From Dipteris shenzhenensis (Eukaryota > Polypodiophyta > Polypodiopsida > Gleicheniales), in NCBI GenBank assembly GCA_047967505.1, contig CM106541.1: DNA of 64,000 bases; one strand, written 5' to 3'. Numbering within the stretch: the stretch's first letter is position 1; each line of letters opens with the position of its first letter. A model generated the notes under the pieces. The model did no database searches and had not been told where the DNA came from. It was given only the letters and a program-made list of their open reading frames with translations. The position numbers were made by a program, and so were the translations under genes. Positions 1 to 11,525 of the stretch are shown one piece after another.

Positions 1-138
1 ACGCTCTGTCTACTATGGGGATAGACCTGTGTATTCTTGTGACTTGCGACTTGTGACCTGGGGACACTAGTCCAGTGATATGTACTTTGGCCAACTCGGT
101 CACTTTCTCATCTCTCTTGTCTCTTCCCGAAATGGGGA

Positions 139-655
139 TTGTTCACCAGTGTAGGATTTTCTTATTCTGCTTATGTTGTGGAGTTCGCCGGTGATTGTCA
201 TTTAGCATAGTGCACTCGTACATCATCGTTCACTGCACTATAGCATATGACACTCGCACACTACTGCACGGTGTGCTCTGCGCGATCCATTGCATTAGAG
301 CATTGCAAAACTCATGCTTCTCACGCCAGTGGCCTTTGGCCTCTAGTAACACCTCCGGAAGGATAGGAACCCCTCCCCTCAAACAAGATGTTGCCATTTA
401 CACAACTTCTATTTGAAGATGAATGTGGCTATTGATTCTAGTATTGAAGTGAGCATGTGTCTCACATGCTCGACATACACAATGGAGAGGAAAAGACACA
501 ATTGTCATGGCTATACAAATGTACACTCTTGCTTGTTGTAAAACCATGTATACTAAACAAGTCACTATCTATAATCCTATCCATCTACCCATATATACAT
601 ATGTCCCAGAATATGTAAATATCTAATGACCATGCAAATGACCCATATTTTAACA
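139..655 (-). repeat. Ty1/copia 3' LTR-like sequence (left limit tentative)
   Basis: Reading the minus strand, the copia RNase H remnant to the right is followed by the purine run GATAGGGGAG and then TGTTA at 655, a typical polypurine-tract to LTR junction. Going down to about 139 the minus strand ends GGTGAACA, so TGTT...AACA termini are possible and would give an LTR of about 517 bp. The 655 boundary is well supported; the 139 end is a guess because no second LTR is in the window. Positions 1-138 hold nothing recognisable. Confidence 0.4.
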
Positions 656-1130
656 CTCCCCTATCATTAGGATTGTCTCTATATCACATAGAGAGAGATA
701 GGATCGGAACTTTCCAATCTTCTCACAATCAAGTTTTTTGTAAATAGATTTGTTACCTAAGAAATAGCGTGTTGGTTGAAATTTTCCTTCTTTCACCTAT
801 TACCAAATAAAATGGTAGTGGATATCAAAGTGCTTGGATTTTTTATGACCTTTCACATTCTTTGCAAGTCAAATGGCACCTTGGTTGTCACAAAAGACCA
901 TGGTAGCACTATCTTGGATTGCACTGATATCATCCATGAGCTTATGAAGCCAAACTACTTCACAGGTATATTGGACAAGTGAGTTGTACTCAACCTCTAT
1001 TGTAGACAATGTGATAGTTGTCTGCTTCTCGCTAGACAAGATATACAGAGGGAATAGACTGACAATGTGATGGTTTTTTCCTACTTACTTCTTGCTAGAC
1101 CAAGATACATAGAGTGAATTAGATCCTAAG
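656..1130 (-). pseudogene. Ty1/copia RNase H C-terminal fragment
   Basis: Conceptual minus-strand translation shows copia RNase H landmarks. SWSSKK is followed by TIEVEYN (counterpart of the usual ALSS.EAEY), then CEVVWLHKLM, VFCDNQGAI, a stop, and HKKSKHFDIHYHFI. The order and the final KHFDIHYHFI-type motif are diagnostic of the 3' end of copia pol, and the polypurine tract and LTR follow. An internal duplication of about 90 bp around 1,000-1,110 repeats the SSKK region. Stops and frame breaks make it non-functional. The rest of this element lies outside the window or is lost. Confidence 0.75.
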
Positions 1131-1405
1131 GCACTAACGGCTTCCGTGCAATATCTAGATGACAACAACTAATACCAGCTTCAAGAGGACTTGTCCATGT
1201 GTGACACAAAAATAAGCATGTTGTTGGACCTAGCATAGATTCAAGACCACAATGGCGACATGGAAGTTGCCCTGACACCTACCACTAGATGGAGCTGGCA
1301 TCCCTTTGAGGACATGCAAGAGAATTAGGACATGACTTCGTTTGGTACTCAAATTCTAGTGCCACACATCTTCTTTGATTTAACCATGGTTCATTTTCAT
1401 AATAT

Positions 1406-1614
1406 CATTCTCTATTAGAGAAGGACAATGATAGGGGTAATATGGGAAATGGTTATTGGTATAGCTAGGTTAATAATATTAAATGGTGAGGAAGGTGTGT
1501 TTCATTCTCTAATAGAGAATACCATTCTCGAATAGAGAAGGACAATGATGGGGGTGCCATATGGGGCAATGATTATTGGTATAGCTAGGTTAACACTATT
1601 AAATGGTGACGAAG
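1406..1614. repeat. direct duplication, two copies about 117 bp apart
   Basis: Two copies (about 1406-1496 and 1523-1614) share CATTCTC..TAGAGAAGG, ATTGGTATAGCTAGGTTAA and ATTAAATGGTGA. They are diverged tandem copies of an unknown sequence with no coding signal. Confidence 0.7.
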
Positions 1615-2497
1615 TGGTGATTCATGATGCGTGAAACTTCCCTAAGCCCACAAAGAACCTTTTCTGTTTGAGAATGCTTGACAAGAAAAGTCTAGAGGTA
1701 GTGTTCAATGGAGGACATGCATGATTCTCAAGGGGAACTTCACCTTTGCTACTAGCCCTCACAATATAGGCTTGATGGAGTGATGTATACCAACCAATAA
1801 TAGGTGATTGTAGCAATTGATGGAACACATAAGGACAATATTTGGGACTATAAACCTTGGGCATGGGGGCATGCAATCGCATTAGTACACCTTTGGATCT
1901 AGCTTAGCATTAATAGTGCCTTGTCATTGATGTTGAGTCATCATAATGTTCCCCTATCACAACTTTATAGGTTCTCTAATGTATTCTATGAAGCACATGG
2001 AACTATGTTACCATTTCCTTTGTGAGCTTGTAAGAAAGAACGTCCCTTCCACCCATGATATGCTCATTGCTATGTTCACTATGCCTCCTACTATGACGGC
2101 GTATGTCACTATTGAATATAATCATCAATTTACCATGGTAAAATAGGTTATGGTGGGTACTTGGATTGCACTTGATTGTTTTTATTAAGCTATGCCTACA
2201 ACATCATGACATAAATAGAAGCACACTAGGAGGATATACCAAAGAATCGGTTGGTATTTATTCATAGTTTCAACTATCAATTGTTGGTTCAATTATTTGA
2301 TCATTGTAGAGGATGTTGTGTTGATCATTTTTGTTTTTTGAATCACTCTATTTGACTTATCCATGAAAAGTTATGCTTGCTTTTTTTTAAAATGGTAAAT
2401 AAGGTTGTGATTACCTTGGGCTTGTTGGATGCTTAGAGTGAGTTAGATAACCTTGGGTTCTAAACCTGAGTGCCAAGTGAATTTGTCTTACATAAAT
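1615..2497. other. intergenic, nothing recognised
   Basis: AT-rich sequence with only short open frames on both strands. None shows a domain motif or credible splice context, and no repeat boundary or promoter was seen. Confidence 0.5.
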
Positions 2498-2738
2498 TGT
2501 GACATAGTTATCACCATGGTTGAACATTTCAACCCTGTGGTTGTTACTATTGTGGTTGTTCTTTGGACCACATGCACTTGGTGCATGGTTGATGACCGTT
2601 TTGGTGACTAGACTACATTGGGATGTGACATAGTTATTGCTTGCAGCCCTGTGGTTTCCTATTAGTTGTTCTTTGGACCATGTGCACATGGTGCAGGATT
2701 GATGGTTCTTTTGATGACTTGACTACATTGCGATTCTT
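2498..2738. repeat. tandem duplication, period about 126 bp
   Basis: The block starting TGTGACATAGTTAT at 2498 recurs at 2624. Both copies contain GTTGTTCTTTGGACCA and GACTACATTG. The short open frame through it is a by-product of the repeat. Confidence 0.7.
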
Positions 2739-2883
2739 TTAGCTTTTAGCAAAGGGTCATCTTTCCTCAGACTTGAGCACCTTTGAACTCCCATCACAAA
2801 AATCAAAAGGGTCTAGCTAATGGAATATTGGAGCTCAATGAGACGGTTTGAGTGTGCCTATAAAAGGAGGACCTATTTGATTG

Positions 2884-2886
<3 letters not shown>

Positions 2887-2924
<38 letters not shown>
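2887..2924. repeat. (TC)19 microsatellite
   Basis: Uninterrupted TC dinucleotides between 2887 and 2924. Confidence 0.95.
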
Positions 2925-2927
<3 letters not shown>

Positions 2928-4590
2928 TGCATGTGCACATGCGTGCACTTGCATTCAGTCTTTAATAAAAGGTTGTTTGATTGCTATTTGAGTGCACTAA
3001 AGTGTTCCATTCTCATCTTTGCATAAGACGGGTGTCGATCCATTGTCTGTATCAATCTAGTATCCATCATAAAAGTGTTGAATTGAGGGTTTTGTAATAG
3101 ACACAAGAACCTGAGTGTTGTTTTGTGAACCGGGCATGCTGCACAAATTTTACTATTGTGAGAGTTGTGTTAGCTTGAGTGGCTATGAGCAATTATTGAG
3201 TAGTGAGAGTGAGTAGAGTTTGGTAGAATCCCTCTAGAACCCATCAAAAGGTTGGAAGACCCACAAAAGGTAGTTGAATCGTGTGTGGGCTATGGCTAAA
3301 GGCATTTGACAAGTCAAAGTTTGTCGCCTTAGTGGACATCAAGTACATTTTGTATTTTCATTAGAGAGTACACAATGTTGCAAACTGAGTGCATTTCATT
3401 TATTTAAAGTGGCTATTTTACCAATTTCAATCTCCTTTTGGTGATTTATATTGTGGGGTGTTTCTACTTTACAAATTCGTCAAAGTGTAGCATTCTGGTT
3501 AAGTTCATTATGTGATCCTTGGTATGCCACATTTAAAGTTGTTGTTAAAGACATGCAAAGCATAATTGATTGTCGTTCCTATGAGTTGAGGAGTGGCAAA
3601 GTAGTGTTTCTTGCATCTGTGTATTGTTTTCGAGTGTGTAAGCTTGCAATTCATTACGTCAAGTGTGACTTCCAATTTCAATAGGTCATGTGGTGAAGTA
3701 GGTATTTGTAGTATGCTGGACTGGTCTCCTAACTCAGTCGATTCAAATATTTCTTAGTAGTTCCAAACATGCTGAGGTCAGTGGGTTGTGTGGTATCCAT
3801 GTAGCCTATTTGATCAAAAAGTTAATAGTCCATTTGCTTACTTGTGGTAGGTCTTTTTGGTTAGCCTATGGGTGTATCAAGGTTGCAGTGTACCATGGCT
3901 TTTGGTAAAAGTTTGAAAATTATGGGAGTGCTCTTAGTGTAGGTTTAGTCCAAGTCATAGGCTATAAGTCATTTGTTTGTTAGATTGCAAGGTAGTCCAA
4001 TTGACTATATTTGGCTTAGTTGGTTAGTCCAAGAAGCTTGATTAGGCATTGGTCTGGCATTGGTCTATCAAAAGTATGGTACAATTGGTTGGTCCAAGAA
4101 GCATTAGTCAATTGGTTGGTCTAAGAAGCTTAATTAGGCATTGGTCTATCAAAAGTAGGGTACGATTGGAGTTGTTATTAAAGCTATAGCCGGCTAGCCT
4201 TTTTTGCATGCATCAAACATGTAACTCTCCTTATAGGACCATAGTGCTTAATCTTTTGGGATACTTGCAAACCTTGTGGGCTTTTGGTTCCTATGTTTAC
4301 ATATACTCAATTAATCCAAACGTTAAATTCTCTTGACGTTTTGTGTATAGCTTGAAATTTGCTAGTTTAAACTGGAAACATATGTAGGATTCATCATTTT
4401 TTTGGTTGTGCATTTGTTTGGATATTTGGAAAAGTGTAAAAGTTAATCTCAAATTTTGCAAGGGATTTAATCCTACATTTGTGCATGGGAAGCTATCTAT
4501 TATGAAGGGTTGTTTTCCATGTACATTTGAAAGTTGGAAAGTCATTGGAAAGGAAGGGGAATAAAGGAATATCATAGATCCTAGATCCAA
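2925..4590. other. intergenic; local duplicated TTGGTCCAAGAAGC blocks
   Basis: No coding match. Between about 4,010 and 4,170 the words TTGGT(T/C)(A/G)GTC(C/T)AAGAAGC, ATTAGGCATTGGTCT and ATCAAAAGTA(T/G)GGTAC recur, indicating a small diverged tandem duplication. The rest shows no structure I can support. Confidence 0.45.
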
Positions 4591-4810
4591 ATTCTAGGCC
4601 TTAAAACATATCTTAGCACCTAGACCATAAACCTTAAACCATACCCTAGATCCTAAACGCTGAACTTACATCTTAAACCATAAAGCCTAGGTAAACCCTA
4701 GATCTTGCCCTAAAATTTATCTCTTAAACCATAAAACCTAACCAAATCCTAGATCTTAAAGCCAATTGAACACTAGATCCTAAAATTTAAAGCCTAAATT
4801 GCAAGTAATA
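4590..4810. repeat. degenerate CCTAGATCCTAAAC-type tandem repeat
   Basis: Recurring short words of the form CCTAGATC(C/T)TAAA, ACCATAAA and CCTAAA. It resembles decayed telomere-like CCCTAAA sequence mixed with other units and has no coding content. Confidence 0.45.
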
Positions 4811-4819
4811 ATTTGTAAA

Positions 4820-5280
4820 ATATCTTGATTTGATCAATAGGTTAGCTTGGAAACACCCAACCTATTGCTCAAATTTGTAAACTATAATTATTTGATCAAT
4901 TGTGTGCACCCCTTTGAGCAACAGGTTCAGAGTGCATTCAACCTATTGCTCAAATCCCAAAAATTGATGATTTAGAGCACCAGGTTGTGTGCAACCCTAC
5001 CTGTTGCAGGTGCAACAGGATGGGAATGCACACAACTTGTTGTGTGTGCAATAGTTTGGGGGTGCACCCAACCTATTTCTCAAATCAACAAAATTTCATG
5101 ATTTGAGAAACAGGTCATGTGCACCCCCAACCCATTGCATGTCAGGTTAGGGATGCATATAACTTGCTACATGTGCAATAGGTTGGGGAGGCACCCAACC
5201 TATTGGTCAACTTGATGTTGATTTGAGCAACAAATTGGGTGCCTCCACAACCTGTTGCTCACCTCAATGTAGGCAAGTGA
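4820..5280. repeat. imperfect minisatellite around AACAGGTTG(G/T)GTGCACCC
   Basis: Variants of 'TTTGAGCAACAGGTTG.GTGCACCC.AACCTATTGC' occur repeatedly in both orientations through this stretch. It lies just upstream of copia element A gag, where a 5' LTR or leader would be expected. No tRNA-complementary binding site was found, so the 5' end of the element is probably lost. Confidence 0.55.
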
Positions 5281-5317
5281 TCATCTCATTAGGAAGATGT
5301 TTGCTCTACTCCAATTA

Positions 5318-6245
5318 CGGCACATGGAAATAGAGAATGGAGGCCATTCTTGTACTTCAAGATAAATGGGAGTATGTAGATGGGTCTACACCTAGACCAT
5401 TGGGTGATCCAGCCAGTAGTAGCTCTACTCCACTTGTTGCCACAACACTAGTAGCGAGATCTACAATTGCACCTATTGCACCAATGTCTGCACCTGTAGA
5501 AGCAAATCCTGCCATTACTTGAGCAAAGGCAAAATGGGACAAGAGAGACAAATATGCATATCATTTGATCAAGGAGAATGTGCAAGATGTCATGCTAGGA
5601 TAGCTCAACGTTGTCAAGACATCAAAAGAAGCATGGGATATGTTTACAGCTCTTTATGAGTCTAAGAACACATCCAAGATTCTCACACTAAGAAACCAAA
5701 TCAACCAGAGTTTTCGCAATGGCAGTGAAATCGGTCATGCTTACATACTCAAGATCAAGGATTACAAGAATCAACTCGCAATAGCAGAGCAGGAGAGACC
5801 ATGAATCCTGCAAAAATGGTTCAAGTCATGCTAAATGGACTAGGAGAGGGATATGAGAACCTAGTCCAGAGTATAGCCATTCAACGGCAAATTTTGGCAC
5901 TGGAAGAACTACAGCCAATTTTACTTGGTAAAGAACTAAGCAAGCAATCCATTCACGCACGCAAAGGTCATTCCAATGATCAAGCATTCATAGCTTCAGA
6001 TAGAAGCAGAGGTAGAGACAGAGGCAGAGGTAGATCATTTCAATGAAGTGGTCATCATCAACAACAAAGTCAGCATCAAAGTTAGAATCAGTATCAGCAT
6101 CATCCTTAGCAATATCAGCATCTGCAAAGAGGAAATAATTCCAATAGAGGAAGATTCCAAAGACAAGGAAATGCATCCACCAATGTGTCAAGCATTCAGT
6201 GCAACTACTATCATAAGTTTGGACATTATGAAAGACATTGCCGCA
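5318..6245 (+). pseudogene. copia A gag (UBN2-type) with damaged zinc knuckle
   Basis: Gag of copia A, the capsid/nucleocapsid precursor. It opens with NYGTWK, a stop, then RMEAILVLQDKWEYV, the usual copia gag start. It continues through KEAWDMFTALYESKN and LNGLGEGYENLVQSI to an Arg/Gly-rich tail. A zinc knuckle follows at 6200-6241 in the same frame as the preceding gag segment, but its second cysteine codon is TAT (Tyr), so the CCHC set is incomplete. In-frame stops occur at 5520, 5601 and 6044. The 5601 stop replaces a Gln expected in GQLNV. Non-functional. Confidence 0.85.
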
Positions 6246-7730
6246 AGAAGTAGTACGACCATGGCAGTCAATCCAATCGAGGGAATTTCCACGGAAGAAG
6301 AAATCATCGCGTTGGGCATTCTAGTCACAGTCATTATGCAAAATATTGAAAGAGTCTATCTTGACATTGATTGCAATTTGAAAGGGGAATGCAGTTACCA
6401 AGTCGATCAAGATCCTTGGTACATCAACAGTGGTGCATCATCTCATATGACAAAGCATCAGGAATGGTTCATAGAGATGAAACCATTAGAAAAATAGAAG
6501 AATGTTATCTACACTGTAGATAACACACTGAATCCAATTCAAGGGAAAGGCATTGTCCCTATGAACAATTTCACTGGTACGAAAGGATTGGTAAAAGATG
6601 TACTCTATGTTCCAAAACTCAACAAGAACCTCTTGTTAGTTGGTCAAATGACATAACACAACTATCGAGTCATCTTCGATGGAGATGAATGCACTATTAG
6701 AGACAAATCCATAGGATATCAGCTAGTAGGAAAAGCAGCCAAGGAAGGATGCTTGTTCAGAATGCTAGTTACAATACCAAATTTGCATGCCATGTCAGCT
6801 CAACCGTAACAGATGTCACAGTTCATAAAATGGCACAAGAGATATGGACATGTCAACTTCAAAAGCTTGATAGAGCTCAAAAATTAGAATATGGCAATTG
6901 GAATTTTAAAACTTAAGTTTCTTGGCAAAATTTGTGAATCATGTTGCTTTGGTAAACAAAAGCAAACCAAATTTGGCAAAAGCACCTCTCGAGAAAGAGG
7001 TATTCTTGATATGATACATATAGATGTATGGGGAATGCCCAAACCCATAGCATCAATGGCTCACTTTACGGCTTCTACACCAGATATTGTTGGGTCTATT
7101 TTTTGAAAGAGAAATCTAAAGTCTTTTCTAGATTTCAAGAATTCAGAGCCATGGTAGAAACACGGGCAGAAAGATCAAAGTCATGAAATCAAACAGAGAA
7201 GGTGAATACATGTCTTCAACATTCATGAACTTTTGCAAAAGTAATGGCATTTGAAGACAATTCACGTGTGTAGATACTCCTCAGTAGAATGCAAGAGCTG
7301 AAAGAAAGAATGGTCCTTTAGCAGACAACAGTGCTAGAGCAATGCTCAATGAGAAGCATATTCCAAATTAGTATTGGGCAGAAGCAATTGCCACTGCAAA
7401 CTACTTGCTTAATAGGCTTCCGATCAAACCGATTTAGGGTATGACACCTTATGAAGCATTCACTGCACAAAAGCCATGCATTGGGCGTCTTCGCATATTT
7501 GGTTGCATAGCATATGCCCACATACATGGCGATCATTGTAGGAAATTGGATGCAAAGTCACGTAAATGCATCATGGTTGGCTACAATGAAAAAAGCAAAG
7601 CATACAAGTTGTATGATCCCATCAACAAAAAGGTCATTATCTCCAGAGTTGTAATCTTTGATGAGGAATCAAAATGAAAAACCTCAAATACACATGAGAT
7701 AGAGGCGCCGATTACTCAGTCACCTATAGA
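6246..7730 (+). pseudogene. copia A protease and integrase region
   Basis: Aspartic protease and integrase of copia A. Near 6418 the protease motif reads WYINSGASSHMT, where the family has Asp-Ser-Gly; the catalytic Asp codon is AAC (Asn), which should abolish cleavage. The GAG-pre-integrase part has KICESCCFGKQ (zinc-binding cysteines) and the integrase core begins DMIHIDVWG. The distal part holds MTPYEAFT and FGCIAYAHIHGDHCRKLD, the usual copia integrase C-terminal block. Stops at 6495, 6654, 6807, 6885 and 7435 lie where Gln codons are expected. Confidence 0.85.
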
Positions 7731-7869
7731 AAAGGTTGATGAAGAAGAGCAAGAATTGCTAGAAGCACCTTGAGAAGAGCCACCGCAACTCACATGGTCT
7801 ATTAGGGAAAGCAGACCACTAGCCATATTGACATATGCTTAGAAAGGCAAAGCAATTCAAATTGAAACC

Positions 7870-8640
7870 TCCAATTATGCTCTTATGACTATCATCATGC
7901 CTATAGAAGAGCTAGTGTACTTCGAAGATGCAGTTGACAAGCCAGAATGGCAAATAGCTATGAATGAAGAAATGGAAGCTTTGTACAAGAATAATACTTG
8001 GGAATTATGCGACCTTCCACCAAGAAAGAAGGCCATAGCAAACAAATGGGTTTACAAAGTGAAGTACAATCTAGATGGAAGCATTGAAAGATACAAAGCC
8101 AGACTAGTTGCAAAAGGATTTGCATAGCAATATGGTCAAGGTTATGATGAGACTTATGATCCAGTAGCAAAGATGGATTCCATACGGTTCTTGATATCAC
8201 TAGCGACACTCAACAGATGGAATGTGTACCAGCTAGATGTCAAGAATGCTTTTCTCAATGGTTACCTAGACGAGGAAGTCTACATGCAACAACCAGCAGG
8301 TTATGTTGAACCAGGAAAAGAGAATCAAGTTTGTCATCTCAAGAAAAGTCTCTACGGCTTAAAGCAAGCACCCAAAAGTTGGTACAACAAAATTGACAAG
8401 TATTTTGATAATCTGGGATACATGAAATCCAATGCATACTCTCTACTACAAAGTTCAAGGTGAAGACTTTAGTATTGCACTTTTGTACGTAGATGATCTG
8501 ATTGTGACTAGAAGCAAAGATAGCTTCATTAAAATGTTGAAACAAGACTTATCTGTAGAGTTCGACATGAATGGTCTTGGACTTATGCACTATTGTCTTC
8601 GTATTGAGTTCTAGAGAGATTCAGACAACACCTTCATGAG
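7870..8640 (+). pseudogene. copia A reverse transcriptase
   Basis: RT is clearly recognisable in three blocks. PEWQIAMNEEMEALYKNNTW comes first. NKWVYKVKYN...RLVAKGFA runs into a TAG at 8125 (Gln expected). WNVYQLDVKNAFLNGYLDEEVYMQQP and SLYGLKQAPKSWYNKIDKYF follow. The catalytic YVDD is present near 8492 (ALLYVDDLIV) after a frameshift at about 8450. The TAG at 8612 falls where Trp is expected (EFW.D). The catalytic aspartates survive but the reading frame does not. Confidence 0.92.
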
Positions 8641-9480
8641 TCAGCTAAAGTATGTTGATAGTATCCTGAAGAAGTTTCATATGGCAAATTGCAAGATTGC
8701 AGCCACTTCCATGGCATAGAGTTTAAAACTTACAAAAGATTCAGAAAAGCCTACCATCAATGACAGGTACTATCGGCACCTCATCGAATCTCTTATATAT
8801 CTGACTATCACACGGCTAGATATTTGTTATGCAATAAGTTCACTGACACAGTTTATGTCAAATCCAAAATAGTCTCATTGGAATGCAATCAAAAGAGTCT
8901 AGAGATACATCATAGGTACAAGACTTAAAATAGAATACAAAGGAAGTCATCTAAGGTTGCATGGATGCTGTGATAGTGACTATGCCGGAGATCATGAGAC
9001 CAGGAGGTCCACATAGGGATATGCATGTTTCCTTGGTCAAGGTGTTGTATCATGGTTGTCAAATAAATAGCCAAGTGTTTCTTTGTCTTCAACTGAGGCA
9101 AAATATAGAGCACTCACTACAGGTGCATGTGAGGCTATATGGCTTAGAAGACTATTGTTAAAATAGATAACTTTGATGAATCAAAATATACTGTGATAAT
9201 CAATTAGCTCAAGCATTGGCCAAGAATCTAGTATATCACTCCAGGACCAAGCACATTGATGTTAGAGAGCACTTCATCAGAGAAAGAGTGTTACTTGGTG
9301 ACATCACACTGTAGCATTGTGATAGCAAAGAGAATGTTGCAGACATCTTTACCAAACCACTTGGCAAAGAGCTTTTCAAGAAGCACCGACAAGCTCTTGG
9401 TTTGACGCAGAAGAAGGGCATTCCCATTAAAGGGGTGTCATGGAATGCAATGCTCAGTCCTTCTTCGATTCCCCATAATC
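8641..9480 (+). pseudogene. copia A RNase H and C-terminal tail
   Basis: The region downstream of RT encodes copia RNase H landmarks in shifting frames. These include the SLIYLTITRLDI-like start, SSTEAKYRALTTGACEAIWLRRLL-type residues around 9080-9160, and TKHIDVREHFIRERVLLGD at 9248-9302. The terminal motif NVADIFTKPLGKELFKKH follows at about 9330-9385. Frameshifts and stops are frequent. Two copies of CTTGAGGGAAGG close it; the second is the likely polypurine tract before the LTR. Confidence 0.85.
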
Positions 9481-9528
9481 ATCATCTTGAGGGAAGGCCT
9501 ACTTCATGATGTTGATCTTGAGGGAAGG

Positions 9529-9850
9529 TGTTAAGAAACCATCTCAATATCATGTGTTTGATATTGTGCATAGCACTAACACATAGAGTGCTATAAAGGA
9601 AAGGGTTAGATGCCCTAACCCTAACCCTAAAAGAGTTTTGTATATATTTTGCATTTTCAACTAAATCTAGTGTATAGTGAGGATTACCAAAAAACGAGCC
9701 ATGGGAAGCGAGCCAAGTAGTAAAAGCGAGTCGCAGAAAACTCGAGCCAATCAATTATAATTTGAAATAGAGAACACAAAGATTAAACTAGTCTTAAATA
9801 ATTTAATGACTATAAGCCAATGAAGAGGCCAATTGGCCAACCCACATAAA
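9529..9850 (+). repeat. copia A 3' LTR start (right limit uncertain)
   Basis: The polypurine run CTTGAGGGAAGG is followed at 9529 by TGTTAAGAAACC, a standard LTR start. A short CCCTAACCCTAACCCTAA run at 9610-9630 lies inside and is too short to be telomeric. The right end is not defined because no partner LTR exists; ACATAAAACA near 9850 is one possible CA terminus. Confidence 0.5.
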
Positions 9851-11520
9851 ACATTTCATGAAACATGCTATTAATTCATATACAAAAGTAGATGACATCT
9901 TGCAACTCTAACCATTTAAGTGGTCAAATACCAAAATCATTATTTATTGCTTGCACATGAAAACTCTCACTTATACTATTTGGGTCCCGTTAAACTTCTC
10001 AAGCTCTGTCCAAAAACACTTGTCTTTTAACCATGTTTTTAGACTGTACATCGACAACTCAAGGCAGTACTTCAAACCTATCTAATTATCTTTCAAAGGT
10101 TTCTCTTAGATCCCAAACATTGAAACAACTCCACCTTTGTGAGAGCAACCTGATGTATAATTTGATGTACATCTATCTCTCTGCAAACCATATGTTCAAT
10201 ACCTCGATGCATACCAACATGTCTTTTTCCCTACTGCTCTATTTGCTATCAACTATTATACATTGAAGACTATGACTATCCACATCATGCTCCCACATGA
10301 GCAATCCTAGACCTCTCTTTCTTCTTACACTCATAGGCTTTGTCGTTGGTCTATTCATCTCTGGAGAGTTTATGCCATCCTCCTCAAGGACAGCATCTTT
10401 TAAATCTACAAACTTATTTCTTTGTGCTTTCCTTGAACCACCCTACAAAATCCTTTTCCATAAGACATCTACTAGGCTGGGTCCAGTACCCAAGTGCTAT
10501 CCTAACATGTAGGCATAGTAATGGGCACTCTGCAAAGCACTCATTTCTAGATCAAATGTTGAAGCTTCATACAACAAAACATATTATCCCAATCCTAATG
10601 CTAGAATGCTTGTTCTCAGCAGATAGAATCACTGTAGGAATAGAGCCTACATTTTCATGTTGTGCCAAGAACATCCCTCCCCATTGACTAACATGGATGT
10701 CCCAAAATTCCATCCAAATTTGTAGCCTGGTAGTTCATCATCCTTAATGTGAGCAGGGTACCAAAACTTAATTATCTTCTTTTAACATTTATTTGAAGCT
10801 ACTTCTAATGTTGCATTCTGCCAATTACTACATAGGAGTTTGTGCTCCTCCTAAAACTGAGGTTGAATGCATCCTCACGGGGTCACTATCTATAAACACT
10901 CTATATCATGTGTGTTCAAGGCCTATTTGTAAAATTCCTTATCAATAAATGTTTCATTAATAAAATCTACCCTTTTTCTATACATATCTATAGATTTTTT
11001 TCAAATTTATTTAAAGTAATCCCTTATGTAAATTAATTTTTGTAAACTTTGATAGGGTTACATATGATGAGTGACCCACTTGAGGATGCATCATCTTGTG
11101 TGTTCCACCATGCTCATCTCCCAATGGAAAATGCATGTTCTCTCCTTCCTACTCCATTTTATTATAGGGCCCAGCATTGTACACTATCCTCACAACCATC
11201 CAATTTGCACCAGCACTACTTGCCATGAACCCTCAAACTTTGGATTCTGCATTCAACATCATTCAAAATTATATCTGTGCATCTGTATTCTGCACGTTAA
11301 ATTGCATGTCACAATGACTAGAAGCTGGCACACAAAAGGATCTACACATGAGTTGCCATAGTAACCAAACCTCGGACTTGATGTATATGGTCAAAATACA
11401 CCCACATATTACCAAGACTCCCCCCTAGCCTCATCTGCTGACAATGTCTACACCCGAGGTAGGACCAATAGTAGACATCTTGAAACTGTGAGATTGGTTC
11501 TCAACTTGCAACTGGCATGG
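9851..11520. other. intergenic, nothing recognised
   Basis: Short open frames occur on the plus strand (for example 10,340-10,687) but show no domain motif. It may be outer sequence of the unidentified element at 11.5-12.5 kb, but I cannot show this. Confidence 0.4.
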
Positions 11521-11525
11521 AAAAT

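Larger units (their letters stand above)
5310..9850 (+). mobile_element. Ty1/copia retrotransposon A, decayed
   Basis: The plus strand carries gag, protease, integrase, RT and RNase H in the order that defines copia (integrase before RT), followed by a polypurine tract and the start of a 3' LTR. No 5' LTR or primer-binding site is visible. Every domain has stops or frame breaks; at least six of the stops fit C-to-T change at a CAA or CAG codon. A shorter, deleted copy of the same family (copia B) lies on the minus strand at 31.4-32.5 kb. Confidence 0.9.

Noticed and set aside
4820-5280. Possible CRISPR-like array of regular repeats
   Set aside because: Units vary in length, orientation and spacing with no distinct spacers, and the setting is eukaryotic.
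9610-9632. CCCTAACCCTAACCCTAA as an interstitial telomere
   Set aside because: Only about three units inside an LTR-like region; too short and not the plant CCCTAAA type.
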